Shown here: one piece after another, positions 35,377 to 45,607 of the stretch
How the letters are laid out: the number at the start of each line of letters is the position of its first letter
Numbering within the stretch: the stretch's first letter is position 1
NCBI RefSeq assembly: GCF_020042345.1
Contig: NZ_CP083387.1
Span: 1,302,001 to 1,366,000, forward strand
Origin: Arachidicoccus terrestris
Lineage (GTDB): Bacteria; Bacteroidota; Bacteroidia; Chitinophagales; Chitinophagaceae
Direction: 5' to 3'
DNA length: 64,000 bases
The notes under the pieces: generated by a model
The model's input: only the letters and a program-made list of their open reading frames with translations
Database searches by the model: none
Told to the model about the DNA's origin: nothing
Program-made: the position numbers and the translations under genes

Positions 35377-37191
35377 TTAATAATTATCGGGCAACTGAAC
35401 ATCATTATACCCATTGGACCAATATTGCCCGTCAAGTCCCCAGGACGGATTAATAACGATACCCAGCCACTGATAAATCTGTAAAGGAATATCCAGCCCA
35501 TTAGGCGTCGCTTTGTAGAAATTCTTGTCGGGCGAAGGACATACATTATTACTTACTTCATTAAAGGACTTCCATGTCGCGAGGCCACTTGGATCCTGAA
35601 TCACCCCATCCTGCTGATTCACAGAATAATCTTTAACGGTCGTGCTGTTATTTCCGTCGTTCATTTTATAATTAGCAGCCAGGTAGGGATAATAGGGGCT
35701 TGAAGTAGAGATATCCGTTTTACAGTTATACTGAGTGATTATATCGTACGGTAACAATGTTTTCCAATACCTGAAATCTGTCAGATAAAAATCTGTATAC
35801 TTCGTTACACTGGCGGTGCTCCCATGTCCAAAAGTCAGCGCCCTGCCAGATGTCAAATTGCTGCTAAGCGTCACAACACGCTCACTGATATCAATCAGGC
35901 CGTCATAATATAGATTTATATGCACTTTATCACTTCCTTTCGGCCAGGCAAGCGTCGCCGCAAGGGTGTGCCAGTTATTATCCTTAATCTGTACCGTCAT
36001 ATCGACATTATAATAGGTTTTGGAGTCAGAAATATATAATAAAAAACCTGAGCCTGTCCGCCAGAATCCCCACCCATTCCCATTAGAATACCAGCCGGTT
36101 TGTGAACCCACCAGGTTCAGAAAATAGCCACCACCGGAAAGTTCATAATCCAGGAATTTTACTTTAAAAGCGATCGTAATACTATCACCCTGTTTAAAAT
36201 CATATACCCTTTTTGGATCATCTACTTTCACGTTTACACCGGTTGAGCCAATACCTGTAAACAGCAAAGAAGAATCACGGTAAGCTGAGAGTCCCTTGGT
36301 AGAAGGGGTTCCGTCCCTGCCGATATTTTCGTCAACGAATCTTGGGTTGTTGTAAATAATAAAATTGTTCCGGCGTGTATCATTATATGCAGAAGTACTA
36401 TCGCCGTTATTATTCTTGTCAACCGAACCATTCTCATTAGAGGCCAGAATCACCAGCCAGTCTTCATTGGCATAATTGGGCCTCGCCTTAAGTGCTGCCA
36501 TAATTTCCCCGATATAACCATCTACCTTCTCAACGGCAGCCGCATACTCAGCCACGTCAAACCTATACCCGAACTGATCACCTGCAACGGCAATGCTATG
36601 AAACTGACCGATAACCAGACTCGCAGAATCATCTTTCAACGTGCTAATGACATTGGCCGCAACAGCACCGTCGTCGCCTGTTGACAATTTGTGTTTAGTT
36701 GCGCCCGTTAACAAATGGCTGTCAAATAAGGGAGAGGCGGCATAGCCCACAGTACGCAAATCCGGTTCAAGCTTCTTTAACCGGCTCACAATGGAAGGAT
36801 AAGTCTCCAGGTCCGCCGTATCAAATCCGGCGCCCACCTTTGACTTATCGGTATTCACACCCGTCATCATGGACGTCCAGGCACCCGGCAATACCGTATC
36901 CCGGTTATTGGACCCGCTGATCCCTATCCATGTATACACGGATGTTTTCAGAAGAGCAGTAATATTAGCCGGCGCGAGCGTGTCTATTTGTTTGCCTTCG
37001 GCACCATCAAGAATCAAATACAGCACCTTCCTCTGCTTAAAGGCTGAACCGCTGCCATCAGGAGGATAGCTGTCCTGCAGACTGTTTTCAACTGTCTTGT
37101 TACAGGAAAAGACCCCGACAACAAATGCAAGAAGCAAAAACCTGCTTGCCATTACTTTCAACTGCTGTGTATTTTTCAGTATCATCATCAC
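35377..37191 (-). CDS. Alkaline-phosphatase-fold/LamG lipoprotein, probably catalytically degenerate (copy B)
   Basis: 604 aa; lipobox VFSC (Cys30; Cys17 if the start is the ATG at 37152). Same layout as the gene at 31559: phosphodiesterase-like fold at about 55-265 with KVLYLILDGAEG (D62 kept), TVLPGAWTSMMTGV and DWLVILASNENG, then a LamG-type domain (about 330-500). Here the second ligand pair is lost: SIAVAGDQFG replaces the SVDLAGH-like segment, and SNENG replaces SDHG. Copy A has the opposite pattern. Both copies end with a WGLxGxxW motif. A binding role is more likely than catalysis. Located between the delta-60 lipoprotein and the M60 peptidase. Confidence 0.85.
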   Translation of the reverse strand: MMMILKNTQQLKVMASRFLLLAFVVGVFSCNKTVENSLQDSYPPDGSGSAFKQRKVLYLILDGAEGKQIDTLAPANITALLKTSVYTWIGISGSNNRDTVLPGAWTSMMTGVNTDKSKVGAGFDTADLETYPSIVSRLKKLEPDLRTVGYAASPLFDSHLLTGATKHKLSTGDDGAVAANVISTLKDDSASLVIGQFHSIAVAGDQFGYRFDVAEYAAAVEKVDGYIGEIMAALKARPNYANEDWLVILASNENGSVDKNNNGDSTSAYNDTRRNNFIIYNNPRFVDENIGRDGTPSTKGLSAYRDSSLLFTGIGSTGVNVKVDDPKRVYDFKQGDSITIAFKVKFLDYELSGGGYFLNLVGSQTGWYSNGNGWGFWRTGSGFLLYISDSKTYYNVDMTVQIKDNNWHTLAATLAWPKGSDKVHINLYYDGLIDISERVVTLSSNLTSGRALTFGHGSTASVTKYTDFYLTDFRYWKTLLPYDIITQYNCKTDISTSSPYYPYLAANYKMNDGNNSTTVKDYSVNQQDGVIQDPSGLATWKSFNEVSNNVCPSPDKNFYKATPNGLDIPLQIYQWLGIVINPSWGLDGQYWSNGYNDVQLPDNY

Positions 37192-37208
37192 TGTTAACCT
37201 TTATTATT

Positions 37209-38810
37209 TTAATCAAAAGCAATTTTTACGATATTCCCTACTTTCACATTGTCAAACAAAGTGAAATAGCCATACAGTACCACCGAATGCGGATTGATTT
37301 CAACCATGCCATAGATCTCACCCGCGAAACTGCCGGTGTTATTATAACCGGCCGCCAGTGTTCCATCCTGATTTAAAATCATGAAACCCTGACGCACGAT
37401 ATCATTATACTTGTTGAATGTACCCGAAACAATAATCTTTCCATCATTTAACTGGCCGGCAAAACTCGGACGCCCTCCAGACAGGGCGCCTAATGCAAAG
37501 CTATCGTCATAAGTTCCATCTGCATTCAGCATGGCGATACCGTTTGCTTTATGTCCATCAAACTGTGTAAAATCACCAGACACTAAAATCTTGCCCGTCT
37601 GCTTATTGTAGGTAATTTTCTGAATGTCGCCATCGGCACCCTGACCAATATTTGCAGCAAAGTCGGGATCCAGTCCACCCTCATCTGTCAGGGCACAAAT
37701 TCTGGCCGCCGGCGCGCCGTCAAAGCGCGTAAATGAGCCGACAAAAATAATTTTACCGTCTGGCAACTGTATCGCGTCTGCGATACCCCCATTCAGCTTC
37801 CACCTTCCCTTTTGAATTGTCTCATCAAAATTATAGGAAGAGTCCAGCTTGCCATCTGCATCCAACCGGATGAAATTATACATCTCTGTCTGATCAACAT
37901 AATAGTTATCCTTCTGCGACCCTTCATAAAAATAGCTGTAGTAGCTCACGAAGTTGCCTATCGCTATGATTCCCTGATCTTTGCTTTCGAACAATCTTGA
38001 AACACTTCCGGTTAAATAAGCATTTAAAGCAGGCACCCTGGCTGTATCGGCTTCCGGATTTTTTTCGCCATTGGGGTTCACCAGGTCTACGACCATAGTA
38101 TCTATAGAACAGTCGTCATTCAGTCTTGTAAGGCCTTCCACTCTGTGTGCACCATAGCCCGAAAGTACCCCTCCGATATAATATTTCGAGTTCAGGCTGA
38201 GAATCGTAGAGACAGTACCGCCAAATGCGCCCTTGCCGGCGCTGTATTCCTGTACAGTCCCGTCACCGGCAATTTTGACAATACTGTTAACAGGACTGCT
38301 GGCACTGGCATTATTAAAATCACTAAATGCACCTCCTAAAAGGAACATGCCATTTCCGGCACCATTATAATAAGCCGTAAAAATGGGACCATTCGCACCA
38401 TTCCCTATTTTAAACGTTCGGTCGATCGATACCCGGCCATCTATTTTTAAAATCGGGCCATAGAAATACTGCCCGTCAACAGTAAGTACTGATGCCGGGC
38501 CGGAAGATGTCCCTTCCGGTATCACAACAGTAGCCAGGCTGTCTGTAACAGCCACCACTTCTGCCGGTATCTGGTTAATAAAAAATTTAAAATCCTTCAA
38601 TTTGTCCAGACCGACAACTTCAAAGGTAACCTTATCTCCTGCCCTGCCGTCCTGAGGATTCGGCTTTTTACCATAAAACTGGACAGCCGTCTGTGGCGCA
38701 TCAAAATAGGGCCCACTGCCAAGTTCAGTTTTTTTACTGCACCCACCGATCGATAAGCCTACCATCAGGCAGCTTGATACCAAAAAATATTTCAGCGCTA
38801 GTTTATTCAT
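37209..38810 (-). CDS. Delta-60-repeat beta-propeller lipoprotein with N-terminal IPT/TIG-like domain (DUF5008-like)
   Basis: 533 aa; lipobox SIGGC (Cys24). Residues about 45-115 resemble an IPT/TIG domain (GDKVTFEVVGLDKLKDFKFF, AEVVAVTDSLATVVIPEG). The remainder repeats a delta-60 (DUF5122) pattern about every 40-60 residues: DAIQLPDGKIIFVGSFTRFDG, NKQTGKILVSGDFTQFDG, NADGTYDDSF, LNDGKIIVSGTFNKY. Such propellers bind other molecules. It likely is a surface-exposed accessory protein of the SusC/SusD pair upstream. DUF5008 assignment is from memory. Confidence 0.8.
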   Translation of the reverse strand: MNKLALKYFLVSSCLMVGLSIGGCSKKTELGSGPYFDAPQTAVQFYGKKPNPQDGRAGDKVTFEVVGLDKLKDFKFFINQIPAEVVAVTDSLATVVIPEGTSSGPASVLTVDGQYFYGPILKIDGRVSIDRTFKIGNGANGPIFTAYYNGAGNGMFLLGGAFSDFNNASASSPVNSIVKIAGDGTVQEYSAGKGAFGGTVSTILSLNSKYYIGGVLSGYGAHRVEGLTRLNDDCSIDTMVVDLVNPNGEKNPEADTARVPALNAYLTGSVSRLFESKDQGIIAIGNFVSYYSYFYEGSQKDNYYVDQTEMYNFIRLDADGKLDSSYNFDETIQKGRWKLNGGIADAIQLPDGKIIFVGSFTRFDGAPAARICALTDEGGLDPDFAANIGQGADGDIQKITYNKQTGKILVSGDFTQFDGHKANGIAMLNADGTYDDSFALGALSGGRPSFAGQLNDGKIIVSGTFNKYNDIVRQGFMILNQDGTLAAGYNNTGSFAGEIYGMVEINPHSVVLYGYFTLFDNVKVGNIVKIAFD

Positions 38811-38873
38811 TATTTCAACCTTTTTAATAAGTACGTCTTATAATTTAGATCTTACTTTCTTCTTTTCTGACTC

Positions 38874-39644
38874 CTAATAATTGATGCCTGCTTCCAGTAC
38901 CTCACTGATAAAGCTATACGGCGCAAACCCAAAATATACGGGTATGGTGGTTACAGTATAGTCGTCTGAATCTCCCTGCTGATAAATAAACTTCTGTGTA
39001 TACTGCAGCACATGGACAATCCCATTATACGGATGTATATCCGATGAGGCTACAGGTACGATATAGGGCAAAAAGTCAGGCGGGGTCTCACCGGAAAAAT
39101 AACCCAGCATCAGCTGCCGGTATCCCGCATATTTTACCCCGTTCACATCATTAAAATATACCCCGATATTCATTACTTTGCCGCTATAGGACGAATAATA
39201 CTGGCCTCCATAAACCTGCATGGCCAGAGGATCTAACTGGGGGTAATCTTTTAGCCTGTGGACGCCTTTAAATATATATTGTGACAGCTCTTTTTTCCAG
39301 ACAGCCGCCGGAATCTGAGATATCTGTGTTACCGTATCCTTACCGTCGAGCTTTAACTGTTCATTCAGCAGCTGGATACTTGACAGGATGCAGGTATCAG
39401 CTGGCGCGAAAAAAGTGATCGAATCATTTTGGAATACCTGCTCCATACCGGCTAACCGGATTACCTTGCACAGCGTGTCGAACATATGATATGGATTCTG
39501 TTCAAGATACTCCATAACGGTCCCTTTATAATCGGCTTTGTGCAGACCGGTATCCTTAAAATAATCATCCTTGTGACAGGCACCGCCAATCAACACAAGG
39601 GCGACCAATGTCATTAAACTTCCAAATAACTTCCTATTATACAT
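38874..39644 (-). CDS. Fasciclin (FAS1)-domain lipoprotein A
   Basis: 256 aa from the ATG at 39644, which gives the lipobox LIGGAC (Cys23). Residues after Cys are HKDD, close to the K-D-D lipoprotein surface-export pattern of Bacteroidota. Seen: FAS1-type features YLEQNPYHMFDTLCKVIRLAGMEQVF, then SITFFAPADTCI and, near the end, HPYNGIVHVLQY. FAS1 domains mediate adhesion or protein contact. The gene follows SusD copy 1 (62 bp), as lipoprotein B follows SusD copy 2. Confidence 0.83.
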   Translation of the reverse strand: MYNRKLFGSLMTLVALVLIGGACHKDDYFKDTGLHKADYKGTVMEYLEQNPYHMFDTLCKVIRLAGMEQVFQNDSITFFAPADTCILSSIQLLNEQLKLDGKDTVTQISQIPAAVWKKELSQYIFKGVHRLKDYPQLDPLAMQVYGGQYYSSYSGKVMNIGVYFNDVNGVKYAGYRQLMLGYFSGETPPDFLPYIVPVASSDIHPYNGIVHVLQYTQKFIYQQGDSDDYTVTTIPVYFGFAPYSFISEVLEAGINY

Positions 39645-39706
39645 CTTTACAATTTTTAAAATGAAACGCTTCAACACAAAGGCCTGTTTTCAAAAGCAAA
39701 ACATTA

Positions 39707-41233
39707 TTAACGCCAATAATCATTTAACCGCATTCCCGGATTCTTCTCCAGAGCCTTTTCACTGATCGGCCAGGTCCATGCTCCTCTTGAAAAAGCCTCT
39801 GCCGAAATCGGATGCGGACAAATCTTGCCATCCAAAATCCTTCTCGTCCTGACCATGTCAAAGAAATAGTACCCTTCTCCAAAGAGCTCTTTCCACCTTT
39901 CATAAAATATGGCGTCAGATAAATCATGGTTCGGCGTTTCTCCCTCCGTGTAAGGCGTCGCACCGGCTCTGCCCCGGACGATATCCAGAAGCCTGATCGC
40001 TTCAGCAGTCTTACCCAGATTCGCGCACGCTTCTGCTCTTAACAGAATCGCATCAGGAAGTCTGAAAATGATCTGGTTGTCGTCCGGGTTCACGTCTTCA
40101 CCTTCCTCCGCATAAATATTGCTGAATTTCAAATACTCCATACCAAAATTGTCATTATCCCGGTCAGTAAACAACAGCGTCCAGCGCAGATCAGGTTTTC
40201 CCGGCGGAAACAGGATATCCAGATACCTGCGATCGACCCGAAGATAGCTCTGCGAGCTTCCGTTTTGCTTATGCGGATAGTGTAACATATTATCGGTGAA
40301 TGTAGAGAACAAACCAAAAACTTCACCTTTATTCAAGCTCTGCGCAATCTCAAACAAACCTTCTTTTGAATTCCCTTCAAATACTTCATGAAAACGGTCC
40401 ATCGGCAATAATTCATAAGAGCCTCCATTTTCTGTGAGTAAAACATTGCCCAGTGAATCGGTTGCTTCCCAATAATCCTGTTGATGGTCCAAATCAAACC
40501 CGGCACACCACATGTTTATTTCCATCATAAGATCCAAGGCCGATCCCTTCATTGCCCTTACCCCTCTTTTGGACGGATCATCGTAGGTCCAGGGGAGGCC
40601 ATTGGCGGCAGCACCCATATCGACAAGACACTTTTTCAGTACAGTTACCATATCTTCCCTGGGTGTCGCTTCTACTTTGAAAGGTTCGGTGTAATAGGGT
40701 ATATCTCCATACAGGCGAGCCATATAGAAATAACACAGGTTCCTCATAAAGACCGCCTCTCCCTTATACTGCGCCGCATTCTTCTCAGAAAGAACGCCGT
40801 CAGACTTATCAATCTCATCGATAAGAATATTGCAAGAGGAAATAATTTCAAAAAAACGGGACCAGTCCGTAATCTTGGCATAAGTGCCCTTCCAGTAGGT
40901 CGTATTATTAATGGCACTCTTCAGATCGTTCACTGCAAACTGGTTGATATAGGCGCGATTTGAATTATTTACGCCAATAAACGGTGCACAGCGGAAGTCA
41001 CCGATTGCGGGAAAAAACTGCGTATAAGTACCGCCCCAATCCATCATTGTATACGTTCTGAACTGGTTATAAATTCCTGCCATATAATTATCAAAATCGG
41101 CGTCGGTTTTCCAAAAACTATTTCCGGATAGCGCACTGATCGGATCTACGTTAAGGAACTTCTTACAGCCTGTTCCCAGTGATATACTTGCCCCTACCAT
41201 AGCCATTACCAGAATTTTACTTGTCAATTTCAT
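39707..41233 (-). CDS. SusD/RagB-family nutrient-binding lipoprotein, copy 1
   Basis: 508 aa. Lipobox GTGC (Cys23) followed by KKFLNVDPISALSGNSFWKTDADFDNYMAGIYNQF, typical of SusD. TPR-like helical body with YKGEAVFMRNLCYFYMARLYGDIPYY, LRAEACANLGKTAEAIRLLDIVRGRAGA, and the end ERWKELFGEGYYFFDMVR. Caps the SusC barrel and captures substrate at the cell surface. Downstream of SusC copy 1 by 50 bp. Confidence 0.95.
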   Translation of the reverse strand: MKLTSKILVMAMVGASISLGTGCKKFLNVDPISALSGNSFWKTDADFDNYMAGIYNQFRTYTMMDWGGTYTQFFPAIGDFRCAPFIGVNNSNRAYINQFAVNDLKSAINNTTYWKGTYAKITDWSRFFEIISSCNILIDEIDKSDGVLSEKNAAQYKGEAVFMRNLCYFYMARLYGDIPYYTEPFKVEATPREDMVTVLKKCLVDMGAAANGLPWTYDDPSKRGVRAMKGSALDLMMEINMWCAGFDLDHQQDYWEATDSLGNVLLTENGGSYELLPMDRFHEVFEGNSKEGLFEIAQSLNKGEVFGLFSTFTDNMLHYPHKQNGSSQSYLRVDRRYLDILFPPGKPDLRWTLLFTDRDNDNFGMEYLKFSNIYAEEGEDVNPDDNQIIFRLPDAILLRAEACANLGKTAEAIRLLDIVRGRAGATPYTEGETPNHDLSDAIFYERWKELFGEGYYFFDMVRTRRILDGKICPHPISAEAFSRGAWTWPISEKALEKNPGMRLNDYWR

Positions 41234-41283
41234 AGTCTCAATTTTTATTAACCGTCCTGTTTATAACTTTATTATACAAATCA

Positions 41284-44200
41284 CTAAAACTGAATATCTA
41301 TACCTAAAACATAGTTTTTCGGGTTAGGATAACCATTAGGGTTATCAAAGCCCAGACTCGTTACGTTCTCAGGACTGCTGCCGGAGTACGGAGAAATAAT
41401 CAAAAGATTCGCCCCGGTAAAATAGACCCTTGCAGAAGTAATTCCAAAACGTTTACTCCACCCTTTGTCGATCATATAGGACAACGTAACATTATTCAAC
41501 TTCCAGTAAGATCCGTCTTCAAAAAAGAGTGTCTGATTGTGACGATAGGGATTCATGAGCGGGGCATTCAGATAGTCAAAAGGATTTGGAAAATCTGCAT
41601 TATCGCCATCTACCTTCCAATAATTATATCCGTCAATCGGTACCAGCACGCCATTGTTAGAAAGATTGCTATTGCTTCCGGTAAACAAGGGATCTTTAAA
41701 ATGTTCAAACTTTCCTGCCAGGGCTGTATTGATCACATCTCTGAATAGTGTGGCAGAAATACTCGAATTCAATGTCCACTGCTTATACTTAATATAAAAG
41801 TTGATGCCGCCTGTCAGTTTAGGCAAAGGATTACCCAAAACAACCAAATCATTATCATCAATAATATAGTCTCCGTTCAGGTCTGTCCAGATGGGAGATC
41901 CCCCGGTCAGATAAACATCACTTCCCAATCCGACCTGAACCGGGCGGCCGGTCAACGGGTCGACAATCACTGCACTGGCAGTCGGGTAGACGCCAACTGT
42001 ATTATACACCATGGTCTGCAAAGGGGTATTACCGATTCTATACAGCAAAGGATATTTAGTAGCCGCATCTGGCTTAATCAACTGTCGCATGTTATCCGGA
42101 AGCCTGGTCAGGACATCATGGTTAATGCCGACATTTGCTGAAATATTCCAGCTCAGGCTTTTTTCATCGCTACTCGGAGCAGACCTGAATGACAGGGTCA
42201 ACTCATTACCATAGCTTACAGTAGAAACATCGTTGGTCACCAGTTTCTGATAGCCGGTCGTATTGGCCAGTGCGTTGTCGAACGGCTGATTATCCTTGGT
42301 ATTATAGTAAAAATCATACATGACGCTAAGCCGGTTGTTGAAGAACGTCCCCTCATATCCCACATCAAAAGACGTATTGGTATACGATTTAAAGTTGACA
42401 TTAGGCGCATACTCAAAATCGGAGACAATAGTCTGCTGTCCGTTATAGTTGGTCCCCGGTGCAAACTTTCCATAGACGCTAAATATATCACCTGTCGGAA
42501 CGAGCGTTGTACCGTAGCTGAATCTAAAGGAGCTTTCATTCATCCAGTGCCAGCTCTTGGTCCACTCTTCATTTTGCATATTCCAGCGTGCACTGATGGT
42601 CGGACTTTTCATAAAACCTGAATTAGGCCCATTGGTAGAAGTTCCGGAAGCGCGATACTGAAAATCAACGACATACCGGAGTTTATAATTATAGCTAAAA
42701 GCTCCCCCGTAGGCAAAAGTGCGGCTATCCTTTGCATTATCAAATGTCCCGGCCACACTGGCATACCAGTTATATCCGTTAGGCCCTGTCAGATAGTCAT
42801 TTGCTGATCCGGACAACATAGACTGATCAGCCCTGTAAGAATCCATCGTTATTTCGTCAAATACAAAAATGTTGAAGTTATGCGCAGCCTCTCCGTCCTT
42901 ATCTATCGTCTTGATATAGTTCAGTGAGTTTCTGTTATACAGTGAGTAAGTACGGCTGTGATAAGAAGTGGTCAAACCATTACCTTTATTAATAATGGAC
43001 GGCTTAAAATTATCGCTTATGGAGGAATTGAAATTATAATTCGAACTGCTCAATATTTGGATGCCTTCAACAGGCATCCACTGAATATCAATGCTGGGCT
43101 GTACCTGAATCGTTTTATTGTCATCCCGTACTGAAATACTCGCGAGTGCTTCATTATTGGCTGAATATTGAGAAGGCGCTGGCAGCAGCGAAGAAGCGTT
43201 CGTGCCGTCCGCCACACCTTCCTGCACCAATCCATTCCCACTGCCATTACGCTTCTGAGCCAGCCCGGAATTAATGGCAGCCGTCAAAATGAATTTTTCC
43301 GATGGTTGGTACCGGGTGTTCATATTCAGGCTGTATCTGGTCAGGCCAGTATTCTCTATAATCCCTTTCTGATCAAAAACACCCATATTCACTTTATAAT
43401 TAAATTTCTGGCTTCCCCCTCTAATGTTGATATTATGGGTGTGATTATAGGTCGGCTTGTAAAAAACGGCCTGCCAGTTGGTGGAATTATTGTAATATGG
43501 ATTCAGGCTGTCAGACAAATACGGATGGGAGTTAATCTGTAAAAGTGCATCCGCATACGATGTGTCGTAGGCCAGTAGCTGGCGGATACGCAACATCCGT
43601 TCTTCCCTGCCGCCAATAACATCTCTGAGTCTCGGAATATCGCTGTAAAACACTTTTCCCTGATACTCCACAATGGGGATTTCAGAATTCCCCCTTTTTG
43701 TTGTCACCAGTATTACACCATAAGCCCCCCTGGATCCCCAAAGCGCCGTGGCGGCAGCGTCTTTTAATACTTCAACTTTCTCGATATCTTCCACAGGAAT
43801 CAAAGAAAGAGGGCTGATGCCGGGGCCTCCTTGATTAAACCCATACTGATACTCACTATTCATATCAACGGGTACGCCATCAATCACAAACAAAGGAGAA
43901 GTGGGAGTCAGATAACCATTCGCTCCTGAACCGGATACAGAGATATTGGAAAGTCCGCGAACAAACATGGCACCTCTCGCCCCGGGAGATCCGTTATTAT
44001 TCTGTATATTCAAACCTGCCACCTTACCCTGCAAAAGATCGGCAACACTTGCTGCAGGGACATCCTGCAGGTCTTTCCCCGAAATCACAATCGATGAACC
44101 GGTATTGGCATCCCGGGATACCTTTCTAAACCCGACCACCGCAACATCTTGTAAATCACTGTCATCTTTTGTCGTCATGGCGACTTCCATTTCATTTTTG

Positions 44201-44469
44201 GAATTCGCAATCGCCGTCGCATTGACATAATTTACGAAGGTAAATTCCAGCTCTGTACCATCGGGAACCTCTACTGTAAACTTCCCATGCTCATCAGTCC
44301 TGCCCACCACTTTGCGGGTCTTCTTTATTAAGATAGACACACCAACCATCGGATTATTTGTCACTTTATCAATCACCGTCCCCGAACAGCTGGCCTTTGT
44401 CTGCCCAAATGAAGGCTGAATGCCAAAGCACATTGTAAATATTAATAAAATAGCAATCACATGCCTCAT
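41284..44469 (-). CDS. SusC/RagA-family TonB-dependent receptor, copy 1
   Basis: 1061 aa. Signal peptide (about 1-22). Carboxypeptidase-regulatory-like domain at about 30-105 (CSGTVIDKVTNNPMVGVSIL ... GRTDEHGKFTVEVP). Plug domain at about 125-260 with VADLLQGKVAGLNIQNNNGSPGARGAMFVRG, PLFVIDGVPVD and VEKVEVLKDAAATALWGSRG; the remainder is the beta-barrel, ending in NPKNYVLGIDIQF. Imports oligomers captured by SusD, using the TonB-ExbBD motor. Followed 50 bp later by its SusD. Confidence 0.96.
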   Translation of the reverse strand: MRHVIAILLIFTMCFGIQPSFGQTKASCSGTVIDKVTNNPMVGVSILIKKTRKVVGRTDEHGKFTVEVPDGTELEFTFVNYVNATAIANSKNEMEVAMTTKDDSDLQDVAVVGFRKVSRDANTGSSIVISGKDLQDVPAASVADLLQGKVAGLNIQNNNGSPGARGAMFVRGLSNISVSGSGANGYLTPTSPLFVIDGVPVDMNSEYQYGFNQGGPGISPLSLIPVEDIEKVEVLKDAAATALWGSRGAYGVILVTTKRGNSEIPIVEYQGKVFYSDIPRLRDVIGGREERMLRIRQLLAYDTSYADALLQINSHPYLSDSLNPYYNNSTNWQAVFYKPTYNHTHNINIRGGSQKFNYKVNMGVFDQKGIIENTGLTRYSLNMNTRYQPSEKFILTAAINSGLAQKRNGSGNGLVQEGVADGTNASSLLPAPSQYSANNEALASISVRDDNKTIQVQPSIDIQWMPVEGIQILSSSNYNFNSSISDNFKPSIINKGNGLTTSYHSRTYSLYNRNSLNYIKTIDKDGEAAHNFNIFVFDEITMDSYRADQSMLSGSANDYLTGPNGYNWYASVAGTFDNAKDSRTFAYGGAFSYNYKLRYVVDFQYRASGTSTNGPNSGFMKSPTISARWNMQNEEWTKSWHWMNESSFRFSYGTTLVPTGDIFSVYGKFAPGTNYNGQQTIVSDFEYAPNVNFKSYTNTSFDVGYEGTFFNNRLSVMYDFYYNTKDNQPFDNALANTTGYQKLVTNDVSTVSYGNELTLSFRSAPSSDEKSLSWNISANVGINHDVLTRLPDNMRQLIKPDAATKYPLLYRIGNTPLQTMVYNTVGVYPTASAVIVDPLTGRPVQVGLGSDVYLTGGSPIWTDLNGDYIIDDNDLVVLGNPLPKLTGGINFYIKYKQWTLNSSISATLFRDVINTALAGKFEHFKDPLFTGSNSNLSNNGVLVPIDGYNYWKVDGDNADFPNPFDYLNAPLMNPYRHNQTLFFEDGSYWKLNNVTLSYMIDKGWSKRFGITSARVYFTGANLLIISPYSGSSPENVTSLGFDNPNGYPNPKNYVLGIDIQF

Positions 44470-44529
44470 AGCTAAACTTTTGTATATTAAAAAAGCAATA
44501 TAATTTCAGAGATTTCTACGACGGAAAAT

Positions 44530-45540
44530 TTATTCATCCTCAAAATTGGGGTTATCATTGATAAACCAAAATTTGATCTGCCAGTCGCCCGGCTCATAAA
44601 TAGCGAAATCAAGCCCCAGGTTGGCAATCATTCTCTTACCGCCAAAACCTAGCCTGTCGTAACTAAAAACAGTATGTGCTTTCAGACCATCAGTAGTTGT
44701 ATAGCGGGTTTTTAAATTCGTCAGTGGAATCGGATAAGCCACCTGATAGGTAACAGCCGTATCACTCATTTTCATGTCAAAGCCATGCACCAGGTTCTTC
44801 CAGTCCGTGAGATTAAATTTTTTGGGGTTGATCGGATTCTGAAGCGTGTCTAAAAACTGAAAACTCAGTGAATTTCCATTGCCGACTTTATGAAAAATAA
44901 CGCCGATCTGATATACAAACTGCCGGGTATGCTCTCCGTAAATATTCTGAACGAAGGTGGGATAAATGCCGACAGAGGTTGTCTGTCCGGTGATCGGATC
45001 CTGTATGCTCGGTTCAAAAGGGATCTCCCTGAAAGGCTTCAGCCGCATATTACGGAAGTAGCGCCTTCCGCCGGAATTCGTCATCTCTACATCAAAAATA
45101 TAACCGGAGTCAGGCTGTGCGTGAATAAAAGTGGACTTGGCCTCAGGCCACATTACAAACTGCCCCGAATGTTCCCTGATCTCAAAAAGCCGGTGATTCT
45201 CCACGCCTCTTTTTTCACTAATCTCCTTCAGTGATGTTTCCTTTCCTGTATAGGCTTCTTTCCAGACTTTAACAGGAAACACATCAGTCAACTCGGGGGC
45301 TGCCTCTCCTGAATAGCTGCGCGGATTAATAATTTTAAAATTAAGCGGCTGTGTCGAGTTGCCGACATTAAAAGTATTGAAGAGCGTCGCCCGGCCAAGA
45401 ACGGGAGAGTAAACATCCTGTGTAAAACTTGAATTGGTGGCCACAGAAGCCCTTTCATCCGGCAAAAGTTTGTCACATGAATTCAATACCAGGCTGCTGA
45501 AGGCTAACAAGGCCAATGGTACTCTGAATAGTAATCTCAT
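44530..45540 (-). CDS. DUF5007-like lipoprotein
   Basis: 336 aa from the ATG at 45540 (upstream frame has no signal). Lipobox VLNSC (Cys22) followed by DKLLPDERAS. Beta-rich soluble domain with AAPELTDVFPVKVWKEAYTG, KSTFIHAQPDSGYIFDVEM and a C-terminal YEPGDWQIKFWFINDNPNFEDE. It resembles DUF5007 proteins encoded near SusC/SusD genes; the family name is from memory. Possibly a surface binding protein. It follows the second FAS1 lipoprotein and precedes SusC copy 1. Confidence 0.75.
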   Translation of the reverse strand: MRLLFRVPLALLAFSSLVLNSCDKLLPDERASVATNSSFTQDVYSPVLGRATLFNTFNVGNSTQPLNFKIINPRSYSGEAAPELTDVFPVKVWKEAYTGKETSLKEISEKRGVENHRLFEIREHSGQFVMWPEAKSTFIHAQPDSGYIFDVEMTNSGGRRYFRNMRLKPFREIPFEPSIQDPITGQTTSVGIYPTFVQNIYGEHTRQFVYQIGVIFHKVGNGNSLSFQFLDTLQNPINPKKFNLTDWKNLVHGFDMKMSDTAVTYQVAYPIPLTNLKTRYTTTDGLKAHTVFSYDRLGFGGKRMIANLGLDFAIYEPGDWQIKFWFINDNPNFEDE

Positions 45541-45607
45541 CCGATTAAATTTATTAGTTGACTCAGGGAGTTTACCCTTTGAGTTATATTTTTTAAACAT
45601 TTAATTG

